NCBI GenBank assembly: GCA_016699835.1
Contig: CP064987.1
Span: forward strand, 372,001-436,000
DNA from: Phycisphaerales bacterium
GTDB taxonomy: Bacteria; Planctomycetota; Phycisphaerae; Phycisphaerales; UBA1924
Reading direction: 5' to 3'
DNA length: 64,000 bases
The notes below the pieces were generated by a model. The model made no database searches and was not told the origin of the DNA. It saw only the letters and a list, made by a program, of their open reading frames with translations. Within the stretch, counting starts at the first letter, position 1. Each line of letters opens with the position of its first letter. Of this stretch, positions 8,536 through 15,805 are shown one piece after another. The translations under genes and the position numbers were made by a program.

Positions 8536-9752
8536 GGCGTCACCTCCCGCGGCACCCCCGAGTACGGATCGATCGTGAAGATCCGGGCCGACGACTCGAC
8601 CCGACGACCACTCCGCACCAGCCGACCCTCCATCCACGCGTTGATGTCGCTCTGCGCCCCCGCCGGCGTGAACCCCACGAACGCCCGGGGATCCAGATTC
8701 GGAGCCTTCGGAGCACGCTCCGGCTGACTTCCTATCGGCGGCTCCGCGTACACGCACCCCGTCGCCGCGCTCAGCCGTCCCGTCCCGATCGACGACGCCA
8801 TCCGACGCTCGTTGTAGAGCGCCAGCATCGGCACCGGGCGAACCAGGATCGTGTCCGTCGAAGTGTTCCCAATCAGCGCCCGCAGCAGCGTCTGATCCTG
8901 CGCGTCAATCGTCCCGCTCGCGTCGAGATCACGCGTTGCGATCAAGCGACGCACAAACTGCCGAACATCCTTCGCCTTGTCGATGCGGTACGACGCGAAG
9001 GGCGCGACCGCCGGCCGCCAATCCTCGACGCCAACCAACGTCGGATACGCGCTCTTCACCGGATCGATGACAATCGCCAGGCGGGAATCGCCCGTCACGA
9101 CCTCGCCCGTTCCTGCGCGGAAGCGGACCATGAAACTCTGTCGCTGGTTCCCCTCAGAGGCGTACTTCGCCGCCGAGGCCGCCGCGTCGTTCTCTTTCGT
9201 GCTGTAAAACTCCGTCTCGGGGAAGACCCAGTTGGCGACATTCGGATCGAGCACGCGCTGCGCCGTCGCCTCGTACCACCCGTTCGCGAGCGTCCCGCCG
9301 CCGTCGATCGTTCCCGCGAAGGCGTGCCCGCGCACCATCCACCCCAGGGGCAACTGTGCCGGCTTCATCTCGCCGTTCACCACAAAGATGGGCCGGGTCT
9401 CCGCGTTCGTCGCGCCCACCGGCCGGGCCGGGTCGCGCGTGTCCTCGATCTCACCTACTTGCACACAGGAAAGAATCGTGAGCCGCCCGTTGACCTGATA
9501 TGTGAACACCGCCGCGGTGTCGCCATCGAGCGAGCGGATCGCCGCGGCCCGCGCCGACGCCAGCCCCGCATTCAACTGCGTCTCGGCGAGAGTCTCCTCC
9601 GACCCTTGGATCGCCGAGCGGAACGCCCCGATCCCGATAGCCGCGAGCAGCGCCAACAGCGCCATCACCACAACCAGTTCAAGAAGCGTGAAGCCACGGA
9701 CGAAGGCCGTGCCGCTGGTTATTCCTTGAAATCGTCCGTGCCGGGTGCTCAT
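8532..9752 (-). CDS. GspH/FimT-like prepilin-type protein
   Basis: A 406-residue protein with the leader MSTRHGRFQGITSGTAFVRG followed by FTLLELVVVMALLALLAAIGIGAF, a canonical type IV prepilin cleavage site (G|F, Glu+5) and N-terminal helix. The segment just after the helix (ETQLNAGLASARAAAIRS) resembles GspH/FimT pseudopilins, which pack near the pseudopilus tip. A loop LDASGTIDAQDQ in the C-terminal third looks like a dockerin/EF-hand calcium loop. The ATG overlaps the upstream TGA by four bases (ATGA) and carries GGAGGTG six bases upstream. Length is about twice that of GspH in proteobacteria. Family membership is clear from the signal; the GspH name is by resemblance only. Confidence 0.78.
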   Translation of the reverse strand: MSTRHGRFQGITSGTAFVRGFTLLELVVVMALLALLAAIGIGAFRSAIQGSEETLAETQLNAGLASARAAAIRSLDGDTAAVFTYQVNGRLTILSCVQVGEIEDTRDPARPVGATNAETRPIFVVNGEMKPAQLPLGWMVRGHAFAGTIDGGGTLANGWYEATAQRVLDPNVANWVFPETEFYSTKENDAAASAAKYASEGNQRQSFMVRFRAGTGEVVTGDSRLAIVIDPVKSAYPTLVGVEDWRPAVAPFASYRIDKAKDVRQFVRRLIATRDLDASGTIDAQDQTLLRALIGNTSTDTILVRPVPMLALYNERRMASSIGTGRLSAATGCVYAEPPIGSQPERAPKAPNLDPRAFVGFTPAGAQSDINAWMEGRLVRSGRRVESSARIFTIDPYSGVPREVTP

Positions 9753-10843
9753 GGACCCACCTCCACCACGTTGTCACGTGCGGCCTTGAGCCGCGCCGTC
9801 GCCTCGACGCTCGCGTTGTCGCCAAGAGCCGCACGCAGCACCCCGATCGGCTCATCCCCAAAGACCCCGTCGGCCCCCGCGCCCACCATCGCGTACCGCG
9901 GCTTGCCACCGATCCCAGAGTTCAGCCGCACATCCACCCGCGGATCCCCCACCATCGCCGGCACGTTCATCTCCCCAGCGTTCCGCGGGTCCGCGAACTG
10001 CCGAGGATTCCCCGAGACCGCGCGCCCCGGATTCCAGCGGTAATACCGATACGCCGCGCCCTTCAGGTCGCGATACTCGGGCCACGCCACCACGTTCGTC
10101 GCGCTGCCTACGCCCGGCATGACCAGCCGTGGATCCTGCCGCCCCGCATCGAGAAACGACGCGTATGTCCTACCGCTGCGCTTCCACCCCTGACCGTCCC
10201 AATCCGCATACGCCGGCAGCGCAAAGCCCGCCAAACCATTCAACTCATCAACCTCGGGCGCGAGATATCCACCGCCTGGCACGCCATCAAACGGCGGCAC
10301 CCCAGGCCCCACAGGCCGACCCGACGCCACGCTCTCATTCAGCGCCCCGCCGAGGAACACCGCCAGCGACGCCGTGCTGAACCGGTTGTCCAGGTACGGA
10401 TTCGTCGCAGTAGGCTGCCAGCCCGTCGCCGGAGCCAAAAGTTCCGACTTTGCGTACACCTTCACGCGCGAGAGCCCGTTCACGTTCACCACCTCGATGC
10501 CCATCGTCGCCGGCTGGGCCTGCTCGCGGAGCAGCGGCGGCGTGAACCCGAAGTCCTGCTCGAACTGCGACAGTCCCTGCATGAACGTCCCAACCGTCAC
10601 GCGCTGCTGCACCATCCGACCCGTCTTCCGCACCCGCGTGAAACCCACCAGTAACAGGCCCATGAGCAGCCCGAGGATGATGATGACAAAGAGCAGTTCC
10701 ACGATCGAGAACCCGCGACGACACCCAAAGCGACTCCGCTCCTGGTGGCACCGCTCTCCAGAGCGGTGTGCAGTCTGGTGGCACCGCTCTCCAGCGAGGT
10801 CTCCAGCTCGTTCGTGACTCACGTTCTTCTGGCCGGCTCGCAT
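9749..10843 (-). CDS. GspG/PilE-like prepilin-type protein with a repeat-expanded leader
   Basis: The mature start CRRG|FSIVELLFVIIILGLLMGLLLVGF is a type IV prepilin site (Gly44|Phe45, Glu+5) with a hydrophobic helix, followed by a GspG-like amphipathic segment. As first pseudopilin after GspF it may be the main fibre subunit. The leader is 44 residues, whereas pilin leaders are usually 6-30. Residues about 14-34 (AGERCHQ and SGERCHQ) are encoded by two copies of a palindromic repeat found elsewhere in the window (see 10743-10802). No start codon occurs between the repeat and the cleavage site, and GGAGGTGG precedes the ATG at 10843, so translation must run through the repeat. The ATG abuts the TAA of gspF. 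Confidence 0.78.
   Translation of the reverse strand: MRAGQKNVSHERAGDLAGERCHQTAHRSGERCHQERSRFGCRRGFSIVELLFVIIILGLLMGLLLVGFTRVRKTGRMVQQRVTVGTFMQGLSQFEQDFGFTPPLLREQAQPATMGIEVVNVNGLSRVKVYAKSELLAPATGWQPTATNPYLDNRFSTASLAVFLGGALNESVASGRPVGPGVPPFDGVPGGGYLAPEVDELNGLAGFALPAYADWDGQGWKRSGRTYASFLDAGRQDPRLVMPGVGSATNVVAWPEYRDLKGAAYRYYRWNPGRAVSGNPRQFADPRNAGEMNVPAMVGDPRVDVRLNSGIGGKPRYAMVGAGADGVFGDEPIGVLRAALGDNASVEATARLKAARDNVVEVGP
10743..10802 (+). repeat. Two copies of the CACCGCTCT/AGAGCGGTG palindromic repeat inside a prepilin leader
   Basis: Copy 1 (10743-10769) contains GGCACCGCTCTCCAGAGCGG, a 9-bp perfect inverted repeat CACCGCTCT-CC-AGAGCGGTG preceded by TGGTGG. Copy 2 (10776-10802) has the same left half but a diverged right half (CCAGCGAGGT). 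Related copies lie at 29020-29048 and 38466-38528, all in the same orientation on the plus strand. The two copies here are translated on the minus strand as part of the leader of the GspG-like prepilin. Confidence 0.85.
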
Positions 10844-12145
10844 TTAGCCACCTCCCGCCTGCGCCGTCAGGCTCTCGATCATCGCGACCAGAGGCAGGAA
10901 CATCGCCACCACGATCGTCCCGATCGTCCCGCCCAGGAACACGATCATCAGAGGCTGGAGCAGGGACACCAAGGACCCCACCGCGACGTCCACCTCCTCG
11001 TCGTAGTTGTCCGCGATTTTCAATAGCATCGCGTCCAACTCGCCCGTCTCCTCGCCGACGTCGATCATGTTCACCACGATCGAGTCGCACGTCTTGCTCT
11101 CGCGCAAAGGCCCCGCGAACCCCTCGCCCTCGCGGATCGAGTCGTGCACCCGCTGCAGCGCCTTCTCGTACACATAGTTCCCGCTCGTCTCCTTCGCGAT
11201 CTTCACCGCCTCCAGGATCGGAACGCCCGCCGAAATCAGCGTCCCCAAGGTCCGCGTGAACCGCGCGATCACCGTCTTGCGGATGATCTTCCCGAAGATC
11301 GGCGTCCACAGCAGCATCGTGTCCGTCACGGCGCGCCCCGGCTCGAGCATCCGGATCACCTTCCAGAACACCCACGCCAGAATCGGAGCCGGGAGCACGA
11401 ACAGAACGCCGGGCAGCTTCTGACCCGTCGCCGTCCCCGCGAACCATCGGCTCGTCCCGATCAGCCACCGCGTCAGACCGGGGAGGTTCACGCCGAAGTC
11501 CGTGAAGATCTCCTCGAACTTCGGGATGATGAAGAACATGATGAAGCTGAGAATCAGGATCGCGATCACTATGACCACGATCGGGTACACCAGCGCGCCC
11601 TTGATCTTCCGCTTCAGTCGCTCGCTCTTCTCCATGAACTCCGCGAGGCGCTGCAGGATCACGTCCAGCACGCCGCCGATCTCCCCCGCGTTGATCATCC
11701 TCGTGTAGAGCAGGTCGAACGCCTTGGGGAACTTCGCCATCGCCTCCGACAACGCCGTCCCACCCTCGACCTCGTCGCACACGCCCAGCAGCACGTTCTT
11801 CATCTTCCCGGGCTTCTGCTGCTCCTCGAGGATCTGCAGCGAGCGAAGCAACGGCAGCCCGGCGTCCTGCAGCGTTGACAACTGCCTCGTGAACTGCGTC
11901 AACACCTTCTGGCTCACGCGCCCGATCGAGATCGTGACCGCGCCCTTTTTCTTCTTCTTCGACGCCGCCGCCCCACCGGCGCCGCCGTCCGCGTCCTTGG
12001 GCTTCCCCTTTTGCTCTCGCACCGACGTCGGGAAGTATCCCTGCGCCTTGATGCGCGAGATCGCCTCCTCGGTGCTCCCCGCCTCGATCGTCCCCCGCTG
12101 GGGCTTCCCCGCCGCGTTCAGCGCTTCATACGCAAAGGTCGCCAT
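10844..12145 (-). CDS. Type II secretion / type IV pilus inner-membrane platform protein (GspF/PilC family)
   Basis: A 433-residue polytopic protein. It has an N-terminal segment FAYEALNAAGKPQRGTIEA typical of GspF/PilC, two cytoplasmic T2SSF domains (about 80-200 and 285-405) and membrane helices at about 185-208 (YPIVVIVIAILILSFIMFF), 245-265 and 405-428. The motif AGLPLLRSLQIL of the first domain recurs as AGVPILEAVKIA in the second. GspF/PilC sits in the inner membrane and couples the cytoplasmic ATPases to pilin extraction. A lysine run (KKKKK, residues 63-67) lies in a Gly/Ala-rich linker. Only a weak GGGAAG site precedes the ATG. Upstream, separating it from the ATPase gene, is a heptamer tandem repeat (12210-12279). 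The family call is firm. Confidence 0.93.
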   Translation of the reverse strand: MATFAYEALNAAGKPQRGTIEAGSTEEAISRIKAQGYFPTSVREQKGKPKDADGGAGGAAASKKKKKGAVTISIGRVSQKVLTQFTRQLSTLQDAGLPLLRSLQILEEQQKPGKMKNVLLGVCDEVEGGTALSEAMAKFPKAFDLLYTRMINAGEIGGVLDVILQRLAEFMEKSERLKRKIKGALVYPIVVIVIAILILSFIMFFIIPKFEEIFTDFGVNLPGLTRWLIGTSRWFAGTATGQKLPGVLFVLPAPILAWVFWKVIRMLEPGRAVTDTMLLWTPIFGKIIRKTVIARFTRTLGTLISAGVPILEAVKIAKETSGNYVYEKALQRVHDSIREGEGFAGPLRESKTCDSIVVNMIDVGEETGELDAMLLKIADNYDEEVDVAVGSLVSLLQPLMIVFLGGTIGTIVVAMFLPLVAMIESLTAQAGGG

Positions 12146-12209
12146 ACGTCTTCCCTATTCCCAATGTGAAGCCCGCGCTTCGGTCCCGATTCCCAGATGC
12201 CCCAATACC

Positions 12210-12279
12210 AGATGCCTGATGCCTAATGCCTGATGCCTGATGCCTGATGCCTGATGCCTGATGCCTGATGCCTGATCCC
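12210..12279 (+). repeat. Heptanucleotide tandem repeat (TGATGCC)n, about 10 units
   Basis: Ten consecutive 7-bp units: seven are perfect TGATGCC (from 12217, 12231, 12238, 12245, 12252, 12259 and 12266); the others are AGATGCC, TAATGCC and, at the end, TGATCCC. More degenerate units (CAGATGCC, CCAATACC) extend upstream to about 12195. The tract lies in the 133-bp gap between the PilB-type ATPase gene and gspF, its last base being the first base of the TAG stop of the former. On the transcribed strand it reads (GGCATCA)n in the leader of gspF. Confidence 0.95.
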
Positions 12280-14027
12280 TATTCCTCATTCAACGTCTCA
12301 CGCACGACCTCGTCGATCGTCGTCAATCCCTCATAGATCGCCAGCAAGCCCGACTCGCGCAGCGTCCGCATCCCGCGCCGACGCGAGTGCGCCCGCAGCA
12401 CGTTCGTGCTCGCGCTCTTCATCACCAACTCCCGCATCTCGTCGTCCATCGTCATGATCTCGAACAACGCCATCCGACCCTTGTACCCGGAGCCATGGCA
12501 CTTGTCGCACCCGCGACCCCGCGCAAACTCCCGACCCTTCACGTCCTCCGGAGTCAGAGCCAGTTCCATCAACTCCTCCTCCTTCGGCGTGTAGAACTCC
12601 TTGCACCCCGCGCACACCGTCCGTACCAGACGCTGCGCCACCACCCCCTCGATCGTCGCCGTCAGGAGGAACGGCTCCATCCCGAGGTCCACAAGTCGAA
12701 TGATCGAACTCGGCGCGTCATTCGTGTGCAGCGTGCTCAGCACCAAGTGCCCAGTCAGCGACGCCTGCACCGCGATCTGGGCCGTCTCCAGGTCGCGGAT
12801 CTCGCCCACCAGGATGATGTCCGGGTCCTGTCGCAAGAAACTCCGGAGCAACTTCCCGAACGTCACGCCCGCGTCCGTGTTCACCTGGCACTGGCACAAT
12901 CCGTCGATGTCGTACTCGACCGGGTCCTCCGCCGTCAGGATCTTCGTCTCGATGTCGTTCAACTCCGACAACGCGGCATACAGCGTCGTCGTCTTCCCGG
13001 AGCCCGTCGGGCCCGTCACGATCACGATCCCGTTGGGCTTCCCCACGATCCGCCGGAACGTGTCCATATCGTCCGGCCGCAACCCCACGCGGTCGATCGA
13101 CAACTCCACGTTCCCGCGATCCAGGATTCGCATCACGCAACTCTCGCCCCAGATCGTCGGCAGGATTGCCACGCGAAGATCCACCGGGTTCCCGCCCACC
13201 GTCAACTCGATGCGGCCGTCCTGAGGCAGGCGACGCTCCGCGATATCCAGATTCGCCATGACCTTCACGCGGCTCGTGATCGCCGGGCCCAACTGCTTCG
13301 GCGGCGGCACCATCTCGTACAGCACACCGTCGATCCGGTACCGCATCTTGAACTCGTTCTCGAACGGCTCAAAGTGGATATCGCTCGCCCGATCCTTGAT
13401 CGCCTGCAAGAGCACGAGGTTCAGAAGTTTGATCACCTCGTTGCTGTTCGCCGCGTCGTTCAGCGAGTCCAGGTCGATCGACTGATCGCTCCGCCCGCTC
13501 AGCCCCTCGAACTTACGGTCCGCCGAGATCGACCCCACCACGTCCGAGATCGACTCGGTCTTCGAGAAGTTCTTCTTGATCAGGTGGTCGATCACCTCGG
13601 GATCGGACACCACCGCCGTCACGTTGAACCCCATGAGAAGGCGTAGATCGTCCACCGCACGGAAGTTGTCCGGCGACTTCATCGCGATCTTCAGCCGCCT
13701 CGCCGTCGGGTTGTACTCGAGCGGCACGACCTCATACTGCTTCACGTTCTCCGACGGGATCGCGTTCTTCGCCTCGTCGGGAATCGAGAAATCCATCCCC
13801 AGCGTCTCGTACGACATCCCCGCCTGCCCCGCCAGCCCCTCGGCGATGTCGGTCTTCGAGCAATATCCCAACTCGATCAGCAGCTCGCCGATCCGTGACT
13901 TCGAGCGCGTCTTCTGCACCTCGAGCGCCTCGTGCACCTGCTCGCGCGTGACCTTCCCCAACTTGGTGAGCACCCGCCCGAGCTTGCGCCCTTTCAGTTC
14001 CGCGGGATCGACCATCGTCTTTGCCAT
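12279..14027 (-). CDS. GspE/PilB-family assembly ATPase (second copy, next to gspF)
   Basis: A 582-residue hexameric assembly ATPase. An N-terminal MshEN-type region (about 15-160, with KLGRVL and RIGELL repeats) is known in this family to bind cyclic di-GMP in some members. The core follows: Walker A GPTGSGKT (339-346), Asp box, Walker B DIILVGEIRD (about 403-412), His box GHLVLSTLHTND, and a zinc-binding tetracysteine C472/C475/C507/C510. It powers pilin or pseudopilin polymerisation through the adjacent GspF. The ATG at 14027 has GGAAGAGG upstream; a TTG six codons earlier is less likely. A 516-bp gap separates it from pilT, so it may head its own transcript. Whether it belongs to a pilus or a secretion machine cannot be told from sequence alone. 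Confidence 0.92.
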   Translation of the reverse strand: MAKTMVDPAELKGRKLGRVLTKLGKVTREQVHEALEVQKTRSKSRIGELLIELGYCSKTDIAEGLAGQAGMSYETLGMDFSIPDEAKNAIPSENVKQYEVVPLEYNPTARRLKIAMKSPDNFRAVDDLRLLMGFNVTAVVSDPEVIDHLIKKNFSKTESISDVVGSISADRKFEGLSGRSDQSIDLDSLNDAANSNEVIKLLNLVLLQAIKDRASDIHFEPFENEFKMRYRIDGVLYEMVPPPKQLGPAITSRVKVMANLDIAERRLPQDGRIELTVGGNPVDLRVAILPTIWGESCVMRILDRGNVELSIDRVGLRPDDMDTFRRIVGKPNGIVIVTGPTGSGKTTTLYAALSELNDIETKILTAEDPVEYDIDGLCQCQVNTDAGVTFGKLLRSFLRQDPDIILVGEIRDLETAQIAVQASLTGHLVLSTLHTNDAPSSIIRLVDLGMEPFLLTATIEGVVAQRLVRTVCAGCKEFYTPKEEELMELALTPEDVKGREFARGRGCDKCHGSGYKGRMALFEIMTMDDEMRELVMKSASTNVLRAHSRRRGMRTLRESGLLAIYEGLTTIDEVVRETLNEE

Positions 14028-14543
14028 GCCAGATGCCTCTTCCAACGCCCGTCATGGAGCGTTCCAGTTCGAGCAGCCCAGCCGGTCAGCATTCCGCCGA
14101 CCCCGCTTTGGACAACCCTCTCGGCAACACGTCGTGAGACGCCGCCCTGTTTTCGGACGATCGCCCGCACGACTCCGACCGCACATCCGACCATCCAGCG
14201 ATAGGCCGATGTGCCCAAGTCGAGCGTTTCATGTGACCCAAAGGTCACACAAACGCCATCCGACCGCCCCGCCCCGAGCACTCCCACCCCGCCCCAAACC
14301 CCCACCACCATTCCCCACCCGAAGGACCAACAGGCTCAACCAAGCACACCAACTCGCCGTCCCACCTTGAATCCCCACATCATGCTATTGGGTGGATTCC
14401 GGTGGAAAACTCCGGCGTGTCAATGAAATACCGGTCGCTCCATGCCATCCTTGTTCGGGCACGATAACCGACCGGTCGCACAATTCCAATCAGATTTTCG
14501 CCTACAGAGACGTTGCGACATGTTGTCCGTGTCGCATTCAGCC
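14028..14543. other. Intergenic region upstream of the ATPase-GspF-pseudopilin genes
   Basis: This is the largest non-coding stretch inside the secretion locus. Open frames crossing it (for example 13994-14311 minus) have coding character unlike the neighbours and no family resemblance. It holds a perfect dyad at 14232-14249 (separate entry). A TTGACA hexamer on the minus strand (14418-14423) lacks a convincing -10 partner. I infer that the promoter for the downstream operon lies here, but I cannot place it. Confidence 0.5.
14232..14249. promoter_or_regulatory. Perfect dyad TGTGACC-N4-GGTCACA, possible operator
   Basis: The sequence TGTGACCCAAAGGTCACA is a 7-bp inverted repeat around CAAA, about 205 bp upstream of the PilB-type ATPase start and in the only sizeable gap of the locus. 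The outer TGTGA/TCACA halves recall CRP/FNR-family sites, but the spacer is 8 bp rather than 6. It could also be a small hairpin. Its role is inferred only from symmetry and location. Confidence 0.35.
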
Positions 14544-15662
14544 TCAGTCCGGCTCCTCCATCTCCTCGTCCCACTCCATCCGGCCCACCGTCCGACCCAG
14601 CTTGTGGATCTTGTTGGTCAAGTCTTGCGGGTTCTTCGACACATCGATCATCTCGTCTGCGGCAATCACGCCCTTCATATACAGCGACCACAGATGGTCG
14701 TCCAGCAACTGCATCCCGAACTTCTTGCCGGTCTGGATCATCGAGTCGATTCGGAATGTCTTGTTGTCGCGGATCAGGTTCGCGATGGCCGGCGTCATCA
14801 CCAGGAACTCGTACCCGGCCACCATGCCGGTGGTGTCAATCCGGGAGAGGAGAACTTGGCTCAGGATACAGATCAGGGCGGTCGACAACTGCACTCTGAT
14901 CTGGTTCTGTTGGGTGACCGGGAAGGCATCCACCACACGGTCAATCGTCTTGGCGGCACCCGTGGTGTGGAGGGTGCCGAAGACCAAGTGGCCTGTCTCG
15001 GCTGCTCGAATCGCCGCCTCGATGGTCTCCAGGTCTCGCATTTCGCCGACGAGGATCACGTCGGGGTCCTGGCGGAGCACGCGGCGGAGGGATTCGGAAA
15101 AACTGGGCACGTCCGCCCCCACCTCTCGCTGATTCACGATCGATTTCTTGTGGACGTGGTAGTACTCGATCGGGTCTTCCATCGTCACGATGTGGCGGTC
15201 CATGTTCGTGTTGATGTAGTCGATCATGGTCGCGAGTGAGGTGGTCTTTCCCGAACCGGTCGGTCCGGTGACGAGGAACATCCCGCGCGGTCGCCGGATG
15301 AGATCTCTCACGACCTCGGGCAGACCGATTTGCTCGAACGTGAGCAGGCGACTGGGAATCTGGCGGCAGACGATCGCGAGATCGCCGCGCTGGCGGAAGA
15401 CCGAGACGCGGAACCGTGCCGCGTCGCCGTACGCGAACCCGAAGTCGCTCCCGCCCTCTTCCTGGAGTTCCTGCTGGTTCCGCTCGGGGGTGATGGCCTT
15501 CATGAGCGAGACCATGTCCTCGGAGTCGAGGACCTTGGTGTCAAGGTTTTTGAGGTGCCCGTGGAGGCGGATGGTCGGCTTGCGGCCCACGGTGAGGTGG
15601 AGGTCGGAGGCGCCGAAGCGGACCACGGTGTCGAGGAGTCGGTCGATCTGGATGCCGGACAT
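14544..15662 (-). CDS. pilT: Type IV pilus twitching motility ATPase PilT
   Basis: A 372-residue protein with the full PilT layout: an N-terminal PAS-like domain, Walker A GPTGSGKT (133-140), Asp box (MEDPIEY, 161-167), Walker B DVILVGEMRD (201-210), His box GHLVFGTLHTTGAAKTIDR (224-242), and the C-terminal AIANLIRD (292-299), which corresponds to the AIRNLIRE motif that marks PilT rather than PilB. It has no tetracysteine, as expected. PilT depolymerises the pilus by returning subunits to the inner membrane, so its presence argues that this locus makes a retractable fibre and not only a secretion pseudopilus. It lies between two GspE/PilB-type ATPase genes on the same strand. The SD before the ATG is weak. 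Confidence 0.95.
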   Translation of the reverse strand: MSGIQIDRLLDTVVRFGASDLHLTVGRKPTIRLHGHLKNLDTKVLDSEDMVSLMKAITPERNQQELQEEGGSDFGFAYGDAARFRVSVFRQRGDLAIVCRQIPSRLLTFEQIGLPEVVRDLIRRPRGMFLVTGPTGSGKTTSLATMIDYINTNMDRHIVTMEDPIEYYHVHKKSIVNQREVGADVPSFSESLRRVLRQDPDVILVGEMRDLETIEAAIRAAETGHLVFGTLHTTGAAKTIDRVVDAFPVTQQNQIRVQLSTALICILSQVLLSRIDTTGMVAGYEFLVMTPAIANLIRDNKTFRIDSMIQTGKKFGMQLLDDHLWSLYMKGVIAADEMIDVSKNPQDLTNKIHKLGRTVGRMEWDEEMEEPD

Positions 15663-15805
15663 GCTGTGCTCACTCGCTAGAAAAAGGTCAATGGGTCGGG
15701 ATCGAAAGGCCCGGAAGTCTCTGTCGTGCGCTCACGCCTTGGCGTGCTGAAGACTGTATCTCGTGTGATCGGTCGTGAATCGGCGTGCTCCGTGCACGGT
15801 GCGGC

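Noticed and set aside
12210..12279. CRISPR array
   Set aside because: The units are 7 bp with no spacers, so this is a simple tandem repeat. No cas gene is present.
14232..14249. A CRP binding site
   Set aside because: The half sites TGTGA/TCACA are 8 bp apart, not the 6 bp required for a normal CRP site. It is kept only as an unassigned dyad.
14418..14423. TTGACA on the minus strand as a promoter -35 box
   Set aside because: No acceptable -10 hexamer lies 16-19 bp downstream, so I did not call a promoter.
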